From: a virus
Virus record (IMG/VR): IMGVR_UViG_3300046167_000693
Coordinates: 1 to 42,173 of that record
Strand: one strand, 5' to 3'
Length of the DNA: 42,173 nucleotides
The position numbers and the translations under genes were made by a program. Below are positions 31,190-39,627 of this stretch, one piece after another (position 1 is the stretch's first letter; every line of letters begins with the position of its first letter). The notes beneath the pieces were generated by a model. The model was not told the DNA's origin, did no database searches, and saw only the letters and a program-made list of their open reading frames with translations.

Positions 31190-32182
31190 ATGAACGCACC
31201 ATTATTTACAGAAAGAATTCCGTACAAACCATTTGAATATCCTGAGTATTACACAGAGGGTTGGTTAAAACAAGCTCAGGCCTTTTGGCTACATACAGAA
31301 ATTCCTATGTCCGGTGATTTAAAAGATTGGAACGAAAAACTAAATGACAAAGAGAAGAACTTGGTCGGAAACATACTACTCGGCTTTGCCCAGACAGAGT
31401 GTGCAGTATCCGACTATTGGACGCAGAATGTTGTCTCGTGGTTTCCCAAGCACGAGATTCAACAAATGGCAATGATGTTCGGTAGTCAAGAGACTATCCA
31501 CGCCGTTGCATACAGCTACCTGAATGAAACCTTAGGTCTTGAAGACTATGAGGCATTCTTACACGAGCCCGCTACAGCAAAAAGATTTGAAAATCTAGTT
31601 GCTTATGAGGGTAACGATCCCGTGGGTATTGGTAAAAGTCTTGCAGTATTTTCTGCATTTGCTGAAGGTGTATCTTTATATTCTGCATTCGCTGTGCTAT
31701 ACAGTTTTCAAATGCGTAATATGCTTAAAGGTATAGGCCAACAAATGAAGTGGTCTGTAAGAGATGAATCATTACACAGCAAAATGGGATGCCAGTTATT
31801 TAGACATATGTGTTCACAAATACCCGGTCTAAAACAAGAGTGCGAGCCACATATATATTTGGCCGCTTTAGAAATGCACAATGCTGAAATGTCTTATATA
31901 AATAAGATGTTTGAGATGGGTGATATAGAAAATTTAACAGCTTATGACTTACAACACTTCATCAAAAAAAGAGTTGGCGACAAGCTTGAAGAGCTCGGCT
32001 ACACTGAAAGAAAATACAAGCAGTGGGACTGGACAGAAAAATCGTATGACCAAAAAGCAATTAACAAAATGGCTTGGTTCGATCATCTTACTGGGGGTCA
32101 CACTCACACTGATTTCTTCGCTATTAGGCCGACTGACTATAGTAAAGCAAACGAAGGAGAAGATTTTGAAGACGTTTGGTAA
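31190..32182 (+). CDS. nrdB: Class I ribonucleotide reductase small subunit NrdB, 330 aa
   Basis: Houses the dimetal/tyrosyl-radical site. Candidate ligands: Glu70 (QTECAVSDYW, at the place usually held by Asp), Glu101 and His104 (SQETIHAVAY), Glu159 (AFAEGV), Glu193 and His196 (RDESLHSKMG). Tyr108, seven residues after Glu101, aligns with the radical tyrosine. Length is normal. The C-terminal tail ends DFEDVW and would dock to NrdA. Gene order is nrdB before nrdA. Confidence 0.92.
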   Translation: MNAPLFTERIPYKPFEYPEYYTEGWLKQAQAFWLHTEIPMSGDLKDWNEKLNDKEKNLVGNILLGFAQTECAVSDYWTQNVVSWFPKHEIQQMAMMFGSQETIHAVAYSYLNETLGLEDYEAFLHEPATAKRFENLVAYEGNDPVGIGKSLAVFSAFAEGVSLYSAFAVLYSFQMRNMLKGIGQQMKWSVRDESLHSKMGCQLFRHMCSQIPGLKQECEPHIYLAALEMHNAEMSYINKMFEMGDIENLTAYDLQHFIKKRVGDKLEELGYTERKYKQWDWTEKSYDQKAINKMAWFDHLTGGHTHTDFFAIRPTDYSKANEGEDFEDVW

Positions 32183-32192
32183 AAATTAAATT

Positions 32193-32396
32193 ATGGGAGT
32201 ACAAAAAAACATTAAACAATTGCAAGAACAAGTAGGAGTTTTAAGTGGTGCTTTAACCAATGCATTAAAAGAATTGGATGCTTTAAAAGTATTGTCCCAA
32301 GGGACACTAACAGCATTTCAATTACATATTGGTAAAGACGACTGGGATAAACTTGTTGAAGAACTTAAAGATTTAGATAAAAGAGATGTGGAATAA
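32193..32396 (+). CDS. Small coiled-coil protein between nrdB and nrdA, 67 aa
   Basis: Reads MGVQKNIKQLQEQVGVLSGA, then LTNALKELDALKVLSQGTLT and AFQLHIGKDDWDKLVEELKD. The heptad-like first half suggests a coiled coil. It overlaps the nrdA start by 11 nt. No family known; position suggests an RNR-associated role, but this is inference. Confidence 0.5.
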   Translation: MGVQKNIKQLQEQVGVLSGALTNALKELDALKVLSQGTLTAFQLHIGKDDWDKLVEELKDLDKRDVE

Positions 32397-34107
32397 AGAA
32401 TGGAAAAAAGGCGTAGACTACCCTTCGTGGGGTGACACAGACGTATATAAAAAAACAATTGGTGGTGGTTATTTAATTAAAAATGAAACACCAAGAGATG
32501 CATACAATAGAGTTTGTGAAACTGTAGCGAAGCGTTTAGGACGCCCAGAAATGGCCAAAACATTTTTTGAATATATATGGAATGGTTGGCTATGTTTAGC
32601 TTCTCCTGTGTTGTCTAATACAGGCTCAGATCGAGGTCTGCCAATATCATGCTTTGGTATAGATGTTGCTGACTCAATATATGACATTGGAAGTAAAAAT
32701 TTAGAGATGATGTTACTCGCTAAGCACGGCGGTGGAGTTGGCATTGGGATAAATCAAATCAGACCCGCCGGCGATAAAATAACAGGAAATGGAACAAGTG
32801 ACGGAGTTGTGCCTTTTTGTAAGGTATACGATTCAACAATACTTGCCACTAATCAAGGATCTGTCAGACGAGGAGCTGCATCGGTTAATATTAACATTGA
32901 CCACCCCGATTTCGATGAGTGGCTCGAAATACGTGAACCTAAAGGAGACGTTAATCGTCAATCGCTCAACCTACACCAGTGTGCTGTGGTCGGCGACAAG
33001 TTTATGCGACGACTTGAGCAAGGAGATGGAGAAGCTAGAAAACGTTGGGGAAAACTACTTCAAAAGCGTAAAGCTACTGGAGAACCTTACGTGTTATTTA
33101 AGGGGAATACAAACAAAAATAACCCAGAGCAATACAGAAAGCACGGATTAAAAGTACATATGACAAACATATGTAGTGAGATTACATTACATACTGATGA
33201 ATCACATTCGTTTGTTTGTTGTTTATCATCGTTAAACTTAGCCAAGTACGATGAATGGAAGAACACCAATCTTATATACGATAGTATATGGTTTTTAGAT
33301 GGCGTGTTAGAAGAATTTATACAAAAGTCCAAAGGTAAAGTTGGCTTTCATAATTCTGTAAGATCTGCTGAAAAAGGTAGAGCTTTAGGATTAGGGGTGC
33401 TTGGCTGGCATACTTATTTACAAGATCAAGGTTTACCGTTTGAAGGACTATTAGCACAATATGAAACAAGAAAAATATTTTCACAAATTAAAATTGAAAG
33501 CGAAAGAGCTTCCATGGCACTTGCAGAGGAGTTTGGTGAACCTCTATGGTGTAGGGGTTCAGGTTTTAGGAATACTCATCTCCGTGCCATTGCTCCTACT
33601 GTTAGCAATAGTAAACTTAGTGGCAATGTTAGTCCCGGTATCGAACCCTGGGCCGCTAATGTATTTACGGAACAAAGCGCTAAAGGTACTTTCATTCGCA
33701 AGAACCCTACATTATTAAAGTTATTAAGAAAACATAAAATCAATACTGATAAAGTGTGGAATAGAATAATGAAAGACGGAGGATCAGTTCAAGGTGTTAA
33801 AGAACTTAATGATATAACCATAGGTAAATGGGATACACCAGCGAAAGAAGTATTTAAAACATTTAAAGAAATTAATCAACTGGAATTAGTTAATCAAGCA
33901 GGAATAAGACAGCAATATATAGATCAGTCTGTTAGTTTGAATTTAGCTTTTCCTAGTGTTGCAGATCCTAAATGGATTAATAAAGTTCATTATGAAGCGT
34001 GGAAGAAAGGTATTAAAACCTTATATTATATGAGAACGGAGTCTGTATTAAGAGGTGATATTGCGCAAGCAGCAATGGATGAAAATTGTTTAGCTTGTGA
34101 TGGATAA
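32386..34107 (+). CDS. nrdA: Class I ribonucleotide reductase large subunit NrdA, 573 aa
   Basis: Reduces ribonucleotides to dNDPs. Active-site Cys in LPISCFG (Cys89), thiyl Cys in HMTNICSEITLH (~262), partner Cys in FVCCLSSLNL (~277), tyrosine relay TLYYMRTESVLRG (~545-550), and redox tail Cys in ENCLACDG (568, 571). The N-terminal ATP-cone is absent, so allosteric activity control by ATP/dATP is likely lost, as in several phage enzymes. Much shorter than cellular NrdA (~750). Confidence 0.9.
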   Translation: MWNKEWKKGVDYPSWGDTDVYKKTIGGGYLIKNETPRDAYNRVCETVAKRLGRPEMAKTFFEYIWNGWLCLASPVLSNTGSDRGLPISCFGIDVADSIYDIGSKNLEMMLLAKHGGGVGIGINQIRPAGDKITGNGTSDGVVPFCKVYDSTILATNQGSVRRGAASVNINIDHPDFDEWLEIREPKGDVNRQSLNLHQCAVVGDKFMRRLEQGDGEARKRWGKLLQKRKATGEPYVLFKGNTNKNNPEQYRKHGLKVHMTNICSEITLHTDESHSFVCCLSSLNLAKYDEWKNTNLIYDSIWFLDGVLEEFIQKSKGKVGFHNSVRSAEKGRALGLGVLGWHTYLQDQGLPFEGLLAQYETRKIFSQIKIESERASMALAEEFGEPLWCRGSGFRNTHLRAIAPTVSNSKLSGNVSPGIEPWAANVFTEQSAKGTFIRKNPTLLKLLRKHKINTDKVWNRIMKDGGSVQGVKELNDITIGKWDTPAKEVFKTFKEINQLELVNQAGIRQQYIDQSVSLNLAFPSVADPKWINKVHYEAWKKGIKTLYYMRTESVLRGDIAQAAMDENCLACDG

Positions 34108-34161
34108 AATTTGGAAGAAGCGCGCGTGAGGAAATGAGAGGTTGGTGGGATCCAAATAATT

Positions 34162-34187
34162 AAGGGGGATTAATTTCCCCCTTTTTT
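34162..34187. terminator. Bidirectional-type terminator between convergent operons
   Basis: AAGGGGGA (34162-34169) and TCCCCCTT (34176-34183) form a perfect 8-bp stem with a 6-nt loop (TTAATT), followed by six T (34182-34187) on the plus strand. It ends the early/RNR transcript. The stem includes the last codons of the leftward gene; on the minus strand the following tract is T-rich but weaker. Confidence 0.85.
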
Positions 34188-34823
34188 CATTATTACTTTT
34201 GTTGAATTAACAATATCTCTACCGGACCTGTTATTATTATAATTATTAATATCTTGCCTAGGTGTTATTTTAGATTCAAATCTATTTGGATTTTCCCTTG
34301 GCTCAACCCTTATGTTATTATTCCAACTTCTGGAAACATTATTAGGATTTTTATAAATTCTTTCTTCTCTATAATCTACTTTCTTTCTTAATTTATTTGC
34401 TATAATATCTACATTCGCTGTTCTTCTTCTTTCTTTCATTATAGCTATATTACGAGGCTCTTCATACATATAATATCTTGGTATTCGATAATTAAAATAA
34501 GGGTATCCAAAAGCCCAATCGTACCAAAAATTATGTCTATTCCAATACATATCAAAAGAATTAAACGGATTCCAAAATCTAGCAAACGACGCAGACGAAT
34601 AAAATGAGAACGGTTGATTAGATGCAAACTTAGCGTAGTTCCATCTAAACGTAAAGCTATCTCTCATCTTCCAACTTAATCTTGTATAAGATAACGTATC
34701 TATCTTTACAGTGCTCGGCACTTCTAATACTACAAACTTAGTAGGCTTATGGTTGATAGTAGATAATTGAACAGCTCCACACCCTGTTAATATTAATAAT
34801 AAAATTAAAATATACTTTTTCAT
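34170..34823 (-). CDS. Lipoprotein, 217 aa
   Basis: Signal peptide with lipobox: MKKYILILLLILTGCGAVQL (LTGC). The mature part has many Arg/Asn/Tyr/Phe (FARFWNPFNSFDMYWNRHNF; EEPRNIAIMKERRRTANVDI). Probably anchored in the outer membrane or periplasm. No domain recognised. Start overlaps the M15 peptidase stop (ATGA). Could be a spanin-like outer lipoprotein, but it is larger than usual. Confidence 0.6.
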   Translation of the reverse strand: MKKYILILLLILTGCGAVQLSTINHKPTKFVVLEVPSTVKIDTLSYTRLSWKMRDSFTFRWNYAKFASNQPFSFYSSASFARFWNPFNSFDMYWNRHNFWYDWAFGYPYFNYRIPRYYMYEEPRNIAIMKERRRTANVDIIANKLRKKVDYREERIYKNPNNVSRSWNNNIRVEPRENPNRFESKITPRQDINNYNNNRSGRDIVNSTKVIMKKGGN

Positions 34824-35275
34824 ATAACCATGTATTTAGTTTTGCCATCTTCTTTATAAGCTTTCAAACATCTTTTTCTATTTGAATCAGCATCCACATA
34901 ACTTACATGCACCCAATCCGGGTTTTCATCGGTACCAAATTCCCAAATCATCTGATCGTAATCTAAGTTATCTTTTATATATTTATACATATCTGCATTA
35001 GACATATAACCATATGTGTCGTCTAAATCTATTGCTCTGCCTTGGCAATGCTGTGATTTTGAACTTCCCCCGATCGCTTGATTTAATTCTTTACTGCGAT
35101 AGAACGAGTTAATTTTAATAGGTCCATTAACGTGTTTTCTTAATGGTTCAAATACTTTTTCAGCAATCAATTCCATATTCTGTAATTCATATTCACCAGG
35201 TGTATTATCTATACCTGTTCTCATTGCTGTTGCACTAAACGTTGCTTCTTTTTTACTAATGTGTTCGCTAATCAT
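34820..35275 (-). CDS. M15-type endolysin (D-Ala-D-Ala carboxypeptidase fold), 151 aa
   Basis: Zinc peptidase that cuts the peptide part of peptidoglycan. Signatures: INSFYRSKELNQAIGGSSKS (Arg60), SQHCQGRAIDLDD (His76, Asp83) and DWVHVSYV (His123), the zinc ligands of the M15_3/Hedgehog-DD-peptidase group. No signal peptide, so it needs a holin. Length typical. Placed between exported proteins and convergent with nrdA. Confidence 0.85.
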   Translation of the reverse strand: MISEHISKKEATFSATAMRTGIDNTPGEYELQNMELIAEKVFEPLRKHVNGPIKINSFYRSKELNQAIGGSSKSQHCQGRAIDLDDTYGYMSNADMYKYIKDNLDYDQMIWEFGTDENPDWVHVSYVDADSNRKRCLKAYKEDGKTKYMVI

Positions 35276-35278
35276 TTT

Positions 35279-36685
35279 TTATAATTTAAATTTACCGCCT
35301 ATTGTTATTGAATATGTTAATGGAAATGAGTCTGTGCTTTTAGCTACATTAAAACCTAAATTCATTCTAAAGGTTTTAGTTATAGAAAAATCAAAGTTAG
35401 CACCACCCACGAATAAAGCGTGCTCATTAAAAACAAATCCATTATCTAATGTACTGTAACTCACTGGTGTTAATGCGGTAGCTAACATAGGTGATACAGT
35501 AAATCTTTTAAAATTGTAAGGCTTAGTGCCGAATGCTACAAATGCTGGCATTACATTCCACTCCCCTTGGCTGTATAATATATTATTAGAAGCGGACACG
35601 CCTCCAACAAATCCTTTCCATTTATTTTCTTTTTGGCCAATATACACGTTACTTATACCAAAGGACATATTGTAAACGCCATACATATACATTAATCCAG
35701 CGGATAATGTTTGTACGTTGGCTATGCTTCCTTTGTCGTAAAAATATCCAAACACATATTCTTTACCATCTTCTTTAATTACCATAGGTACTTTCTTATC
35801 GTATCTATGAAATGTATGCCCTCTTGATCCACTTAAACTAAATTGTTTTAAGTTATCCCATATCATCATATTAGCAGAGTAATTAAACTCGCCGTTCATA
35901 GATGATTGTGCAAAGCCAATACCTATAACTTGATTTGCTGCACCGTCTAATCCCGACATACGCATTAGATTAGCTGATATAATTATAGGGTTTGTATTTT
36001 TCTTTTTCTTTTCTTTTTCTTCTTCTTCCTCTTCTTCTTCAGTTTCCTCTTCCTCCTTTTCTTCTTCTTCTTCTTTCTCTTCTTCCTTCTCCTCTTCTTT
36101 TTCCTCCTCTTGTTCTTCTTCTTTTTGCTCCTCTTCATTATCGCTATCGTCAGAATCATCAGAGTCGCCACTATCATCACTGTCATCAGAATCACCGCCA
36201 TCATCTCCTCCATCATCACTATCGCCTCCCCCATCATCAGAGTCACCACCACCGTCACTGTCTCCTCCACCATCGGAATCACCGCCGGAATCACCGCCAC
36301 TGTCTCCAGTATCACCACCACTATCTCCACCAGAATCAGAACCACTTCCTGAATTATCAGTCGATCCACTTCCGCTAGAATCAGAACTATTATTTGTGTT
36401 TGATGTAGATGTTTGCGTAGTTGTTTGCGTGGTCTGTGCTGTTGAGCATGCTGACAATGCATACCACCAAGCATACGTTTGCTCCATCCAAGTTCTTAAT
36501 GCGCCACTGTAAAAATCATTAGCAGTAAAAGTTTTTGTTCTATTATAAAAGGATACTGTTGTGTATCCTTCCATTTGAATTGAAACTCTTTTAATCTCTC
36601 CGGTACATCTATCCGCAAAGGCTTGTACTAATGTTTGAGAATATATACTTGAGGAAAATAATAATAATATTATTATTTTTTTCAT
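35279..36685 (-). CDS. Exported outer-membrane-type protein with long acidic linker, 468 aa
   Basis: Signal peptide MKKIIILLLFSSSIYSQ, a short N-terminal domain (residues ~18-80, TLVQAFADRCTGEIKRVSIQ…), then a Ser/Gly/Asp block and Glu/Lys block (~residues 95-228), and a C-terminal domain of ~240 residues with alternating aromatic/glycine strands (GIGFAQSSMNGEFNYSANM; SAGLMYMYGVYNMSFGISNV) ending SITIGGKFKL, like an outer-membrane beta-barrel. GDSGGD-type repeats could bind calcium. It abuts the CsgG-like gene. A surface or receptor-blocking role is possible. Confidence 0.6.
   Translation of the reverse strand: MKKIIILLLFSSSIYSQTLVQAFADRCTGEIKRVSIQMEGYTTVSFYNRTKTFTANDFYSGALRTWMEQTYAWWYALSACSTAQTTQTTTQTSTSNTNNSSDSSGSGSTDNSGSGSDSGGDSGGDTGDSGGDSGGDSDGGGDSDGGGDSDDGGGDSDDGGDDGGDSDDSDDSGDSDDSDDSDNEEEQKEEEQEEEKEEEKEEEKEEEEEKEEEETEEEEEEEEKEKKKKNTNPIIISANLMRMSGLDGAANQVIGIGFAQSSMNGEFNYSANMMIWDNLKQFSLSGSRGHTFHRYDKKVPMVIKEDGKEYVFGYFYDKGSIANVQTLSAGLMYMYGVYNMSFGISNVYIGQKENKWKGFVGGVSASNNILYSQGEWNVMPAFVAFGTKPYNFKRFTVSPMLATALTPVSYSTLDNGFVFNEHALFVGGANFDFSITKTFRMNLGFNVAKSTDSFPLTYSITIGGKFKL
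35998..36385. repeat. Low-complexity coding repeat (Asp/Ser/Gly then Glu/Lys)
   Basis: Imperfect trinucleotide/hexanucleotide repetition, on the plus strand mostly TCATCACC.. and TTCTTCTTC.. units, encoding the acidic linker of the outer-membrane-type protein. Long plus-strand and minus-strand frames over this stretch are by-products of the repeat. Such tracts change length easily by slippage. Confidence 0.85.
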
Positions 36686-37086
36686 TAATGATCAAATATC
36701 TTTTTTCTTATCATTCGTTTAACAACCTTAGCAACCGCAGTTTCTAAAGCTTTCTTAGTCGATGTACCAATTGACGATTGGTTGAACTTAACATCTTCTA
36801 AATTCTCATTATTTAATAAAGTTAATTCTCTTGTTGTTGTAGCTTTACCTAAGCCAGATCCTGTCATGTATAACCCAGTTTCAGAATCAACAAGCTTAAC
36901 CTGCAGGCCTAATCTTGTAACTAATTTATTTTTAATACCGTCTTTTAAATTAATAGTTTCATCTTCTGATATACTAAAATCGTATACCTCTATATAACAA
37001 AAGTATTTAGCTAAAACTATTTTACCTATAGGATTTATTACATTAGCTGTAAAACCTTTCTCACTTGCTTTGAATTGTTTAATCAT
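36685..37086 (-). CDS. CsgG-like protein, C-terminal fragment
   Basis: The segment GLQVKLVDSETGLYMTGSGL, then SIGTSTKKALETAVAKVVKR fits the CsgG/HfaB-type fold (…vkvVd..TGei…sG.G…………G.A...A….). CsgG forms an outer-membrane export channel for curli subunits. The frame is open upstream to 37198 and joins, on dropping one base of the GGG at 37199-37201, to the fragment starting at 37405 (…ILNQYPELGDYRVGL…). The ATG at 37086 is therefore internal. Domain call is moderate; no search was run. Confidence 0.6.
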   Translation of the reverse strand: MIKQFKASEKGFTANVINPIGKIVLAKYFCYIEVYDFSISEDETINLKDGIKNKLVTRLGLQVKLVDSETGLYMTGSGLGKATTTRELTLLNNENLEDVKFNQSSIGTSTKKALETAVAKVVKRMIRKKIFDH

Positions 37087-37195
37087 TCTGTCTTTTATTT
37101 CATCTCTTGTTTCTACAAACTCAAAACGAAACGTTTCATCTAAGAACGCTACAGTTATATTAGTTAAACCTAATCCAACCCTATAATCACCTAAT

Positions 37196-37405
37196 TCAGG
37201 GATACTGATTTAATATTTCTTCAGTAACACCAATGTTAAGCAAGGCTACAGATACGGGGTCACCATTATATTCTGGCACACTCCATATAGATTCTCTTGA
37301 CTCAAAGCTACCAACGTAATCTTCGGTTGTTGTTTTTCCAATTACTTGGCTATGAACAGAAGCCACAGCCGATACAAATATCGCACATAGTATAAATTTT
37401 TTCAT
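37196..37405 (-). CDS. CsgG-like protein, N-terminal fragment with signal peptide
   Basis: Signal peptide MKKFILCAIFVSAVASVHSQ, then TTEDYVGSFESRESIWSVPE and VSVALLNIGVTEEILNQYP before a frame break. The VSVALLNIG…EEIL start is the first strand-helix of the CsgG fold. Joined with 36685-37198 the protein is about 239 residues, normal for this family. No lipobox Cys at the cleavage site, unlike E. coli CsgG. Confidence 0.6.
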   Translation of the reverse strand: MKKFILCAIFVSAVASVHSQVIGKTTTEDYVGSFESRESIWSVPEYNGDPVSVALLNIGVTEEILNQYP

Positions 37406-37406
37406 G

Positions 37407-37637
37407 TTACCAATCTATTTCTCTTTCTTCTTTCTTTGGTTTTTGTATAACTGTTTTAGTTATAACCAAAGTATCTTTTACAACACTCGGTGGTATTGTT
37501 ATTGTTTGCTCCATTGTTGGCGGAGGTGAATCATCTTCAGGGCTAAATATGGCTTCCATGTTAGCTATGAATATTCCCCCAGCCGCAGTTATAATTAAAC
37601 CTACTGTAGCTATTATTTGGTTTTTTAATTCTTTCAT
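37407..37637 (-). CDS. Small single-pass membrane protein, 76 aa
   Basis: One transmembrane helix near the N-terminus (IIATVGLIITAAGGIFIANM), then an acidic/Pro stretch (FSPEDDSPPPTMEQ), and a Lys-rich tail. Placed 1 nt before the CsgG-like gene. Could be an inner-membrane spanin-like or accessory subunit; no family recognised. Confidence 0.5.
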   Translation of the reverse strand: MKELKNQIIATVGLIITAAGGIFIANMEAIFSPEDDSPPPTMEQTITIPPSVVKDTLVITKTVIQKPKKEEREIDW

Positions 37638-37638
37638 A

Positions 37639-37998
37639 TTACTTCATTGAAAAGGTTTGTCGACCTATAAATTGATTGTTTTTAGTATACAGCTCCACGG
37701 TGTATGAGCTAACTGGTAATGAATTAACATATATATTTAATATGTTATCTCCTTCTTTGCCTTTTATTATTTCTTGATTAATTATAGTATTTGTAAAATC
37801 TAATATTTTAATTCTATAATCACCATCAGAGGGTAGCTTAGTATTTATTCTCACTTTGTCTTGTACTATATAGCTTTCAAGTTTTAAACCAACAGCTTGA
37901 GGCATGAATAAAGATTCAGGCACTTCTTGTATCGGTCTTTCATTGTATACCTCTGTGGTACAACTTATAAATAAAAATAGTATAAAAAGTTTTTTCAT
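37639..37998 (-). CDS. Lipoprotein, 119 aa
   Basis: Signal MKKLFILFLFISCTTEVYNE with Cys directly after the hydrophobic core. The mature part (VPESLFMPQAVGLKLESYIV; SDGDYRIKILDFTNTIINQE; SYTVELYTKNNQFIGRQTFS) is a small beta-sandwich-like domain. It overlaps the stop of the upstream gene (TAATG) and is followed by the small membrane protein. Likely works with the CsgG-like and cohesin/dockerin-like proteins. Confidence 0.55.
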   Translation of the reverse strand: MKKLFILFLFISCTTEVYNERPIQEVPESLFMPQAVGLKLESYIVQDKVRINTKLPSDGDYRIKILDFTNTIINQEIIKGKEGDNILNIYVNSLPVSSYTVELYTKNNQFIGRQTFSMK

Positions 37999-38733
37999 TA
38001 TTGTATTTTTAAAATTACTTTAGTTCCATCGCTTGTAACAGCATCCGTTGTTTTAAAATAAATTAAACCCTGATGCATTTGTTACGGTTTGTTTTGTATT
38101 AAATATAATTTTATAAGGTTTACCAACCTTAATGCTTTCTTGGTTTTCTACACTAATGCTACCAAAATATAATTTATTATCGCGTTCTGTTGCAAAATTA
38201 GTTAATAGATTGCCTGTATCGAATTGAACCTCTTCAAATTCTAATATAGTATCGTCAAACTGAATTACAAATTGCATGCCCGCTAAATAATTTTTTTCGA
38301 GCTCAACTAATAATTCCACTTTATCGTTAACTAAACTTGTTGAAATATCTAAATCTAAATTTTCAATTTTACCCTGCACAGTAGGTGTTCTTACAACACC
38401 CTCGTTATCGTCTTCAACTATAGGTTCAAATGAATGTGAGAAGTCTACGTCTCCAATAAGCCCGTGACCAAAATCAAAAACCTTATTAGAATCAGTAGGT
38501 GTAAAATGTTTTTTTTGTCCAAAGTAATAATCATCTGTAGCATATCCGTATTGTGTTTTTTCCCCCCAAATATCTTTAGCGCCGTTAGTAGAGCTGGTAA
38601 AATATTCACTAACATTTTCATCCATTATGTGGCTAAGCATAACATAAGAATCATCAAAGTCTACATTGCCACTGTTGTTAACTTCGCCTAGTAAATATTG
38701 TAGTGCGTGTGTGAATGTATTTGCTGAACCTAC
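37998..38733 (-). CDS. Cohesin/dockerin-like secreted protein, C-terminal fragment
   Basis: From the break at 38733-38735 the frame reads VGSANTFTHALQYLLGEVNN, then SGNVDFDDSYVMLSHIMDEN, a dockerin-like calcium loop (V.N.G.VD..D……), and a cohesin-like beta domain (KVELLVELEKNYLAGMQFVI; LEFEEVQFDTGNLLTNFATE; KLYFGSISVENQESIKVGKP). One more one-base break at 38068-38070 is needed to add the last residues (GLIYFKTTDAVTSDGTKVIL). The internal ATG at 38640 is not the true start. Sole dockerin repeat; the pairing partner is unknown. Confidence 0.55.
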
Positions 38734-39246
38734 CCTGGACTAGCACCTGCGCCGATAGCTTCTTTAAATACCAGGAAAACATCAGTTACAGTAACTACAT
38801 CATCTAGCCAATCAGAAGCCAATTCATTATCAACAGTAATGTTAATATCGTATTTAACATCGTTTTCTAAACCAGTTACAATAGCTTGAGAATTAGCATC
38901 AAAGTTGCCACTCGCTACACTATTATTATTACTTAATATATCGTATTTATAATGTGTCGGTTTGTCATTCTCTGTTTTAAGATTTATAGTAACACTTCCA
39001 GCATCACCACCTTCAACGTCAGACAATGTTATTTTTTGTTGCATTGCGTCCACATCGTATTTTGTTGATGTTGAATTGTCTTCAGCTCTCATCCAGTTAA
39101 GATGGGTTACATTATTATAATTACTGTAGTTAGTATTAATCTTATCCTTAATTTTAAAATCAACTTCAATTAAAGTATTGTTATATGTTATACCTACACC
39201 ATCTTGAATTGTTATTCTTTCTACTGACCAATCGTTATCTGTAGGG
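38730..39246 (-). CDS. Cohesin/dockerin-like secreted protein, middle fragment
   Basis: After the break at 39244-39246 the sequence is PTDNDWSVERITIQDGVGIT, a beta-rich region, then GLENDVKYDINITVDNELAS, DWLDDVVTVTDVFLVFKEAI, ending GAGASPG at 38730. It has a fibronectin-III-like part followed by the DVxLVFKEA helix that commonly precedes dockerin repeats. Upstream out-of-frame codons up to 39326 are not part of the protein. Confidence 0.5.
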
Positions 39247-39627
39247 ATATGAATTAGTATCTCCTTGAACTTGTGTTCTGTTAAACCAACCGTGTAAATA
39301 CTGAGCTGAAAGATTATCTTCATCATAAGTGCTTAAAACTTTATACTTATAACCGTCCCAATGTGTTAACGATGTTTGTGCATTTGTGTTGGCTGAGTTA
39401 TCGGTTACTTTAAATCTATGAGTAATCTTTTGTAACAATTTGTTATTGTACTCATAATCAAATATATACAAGTTAGGATCTACATCTTCTGTAACTTGTA
39501 TTGTATTAAACTTTATTGTTATAGTATCACCAACCGCAAAATCCTCGGCGTTTGTATAACTGTGATCAAGTTTTAAATCTTGTGCTAAGCAGAATAATGG
39601 TAATAATAAAAACAATAATTTTTTCAT
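39235..39627 (-). CDS. Cohesin/dockerin-like secreted protein, N-terminal fragment with signal peptide
   Basis: Signal peptide MKKLLFLLLPLFCLAQ with a flavobacterial ..AQ cleavage. Then YTNAEDFAVGDTITIKFNTI, a beta-sandwich start, to GDTNSYP where the frame breaks (GGG at 39244-39246). Joined to the other two fragments, the gene 37998-39627 encodes about 540 residues. Overlaps the upstream exported protein's stop (ATGA). Confidence 0.6.
   Translation of the reverse strand: MKKLLFLLLPLFCLAQDLKLDHSYTNAEDFAVGDTITIKFNTIQVTEDVDPNLYIFDYEYNNKLLQKITHRFKVTDNSANTNAQTSLTHWDGYKYKVLSTYDEDNLSAQYLHGWFNRTQVQGDTNSYPYR

Noticed and set aside
34101-34162. Small frame after nrdA (MDKIWKKRA, or with one base removed MDKIWKKRREEMRGWWDPNN)
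   Set aside because: Only about 20 residues even when repaired, no recognised family; possible but unsupported.
35983-36474. Two long alternative frames (minus and plus strand) over the acidic linker
   Set aside because: They arise from low-complexity repeats; the signal-peptide protein in the other minus frame is continuous on both sides.
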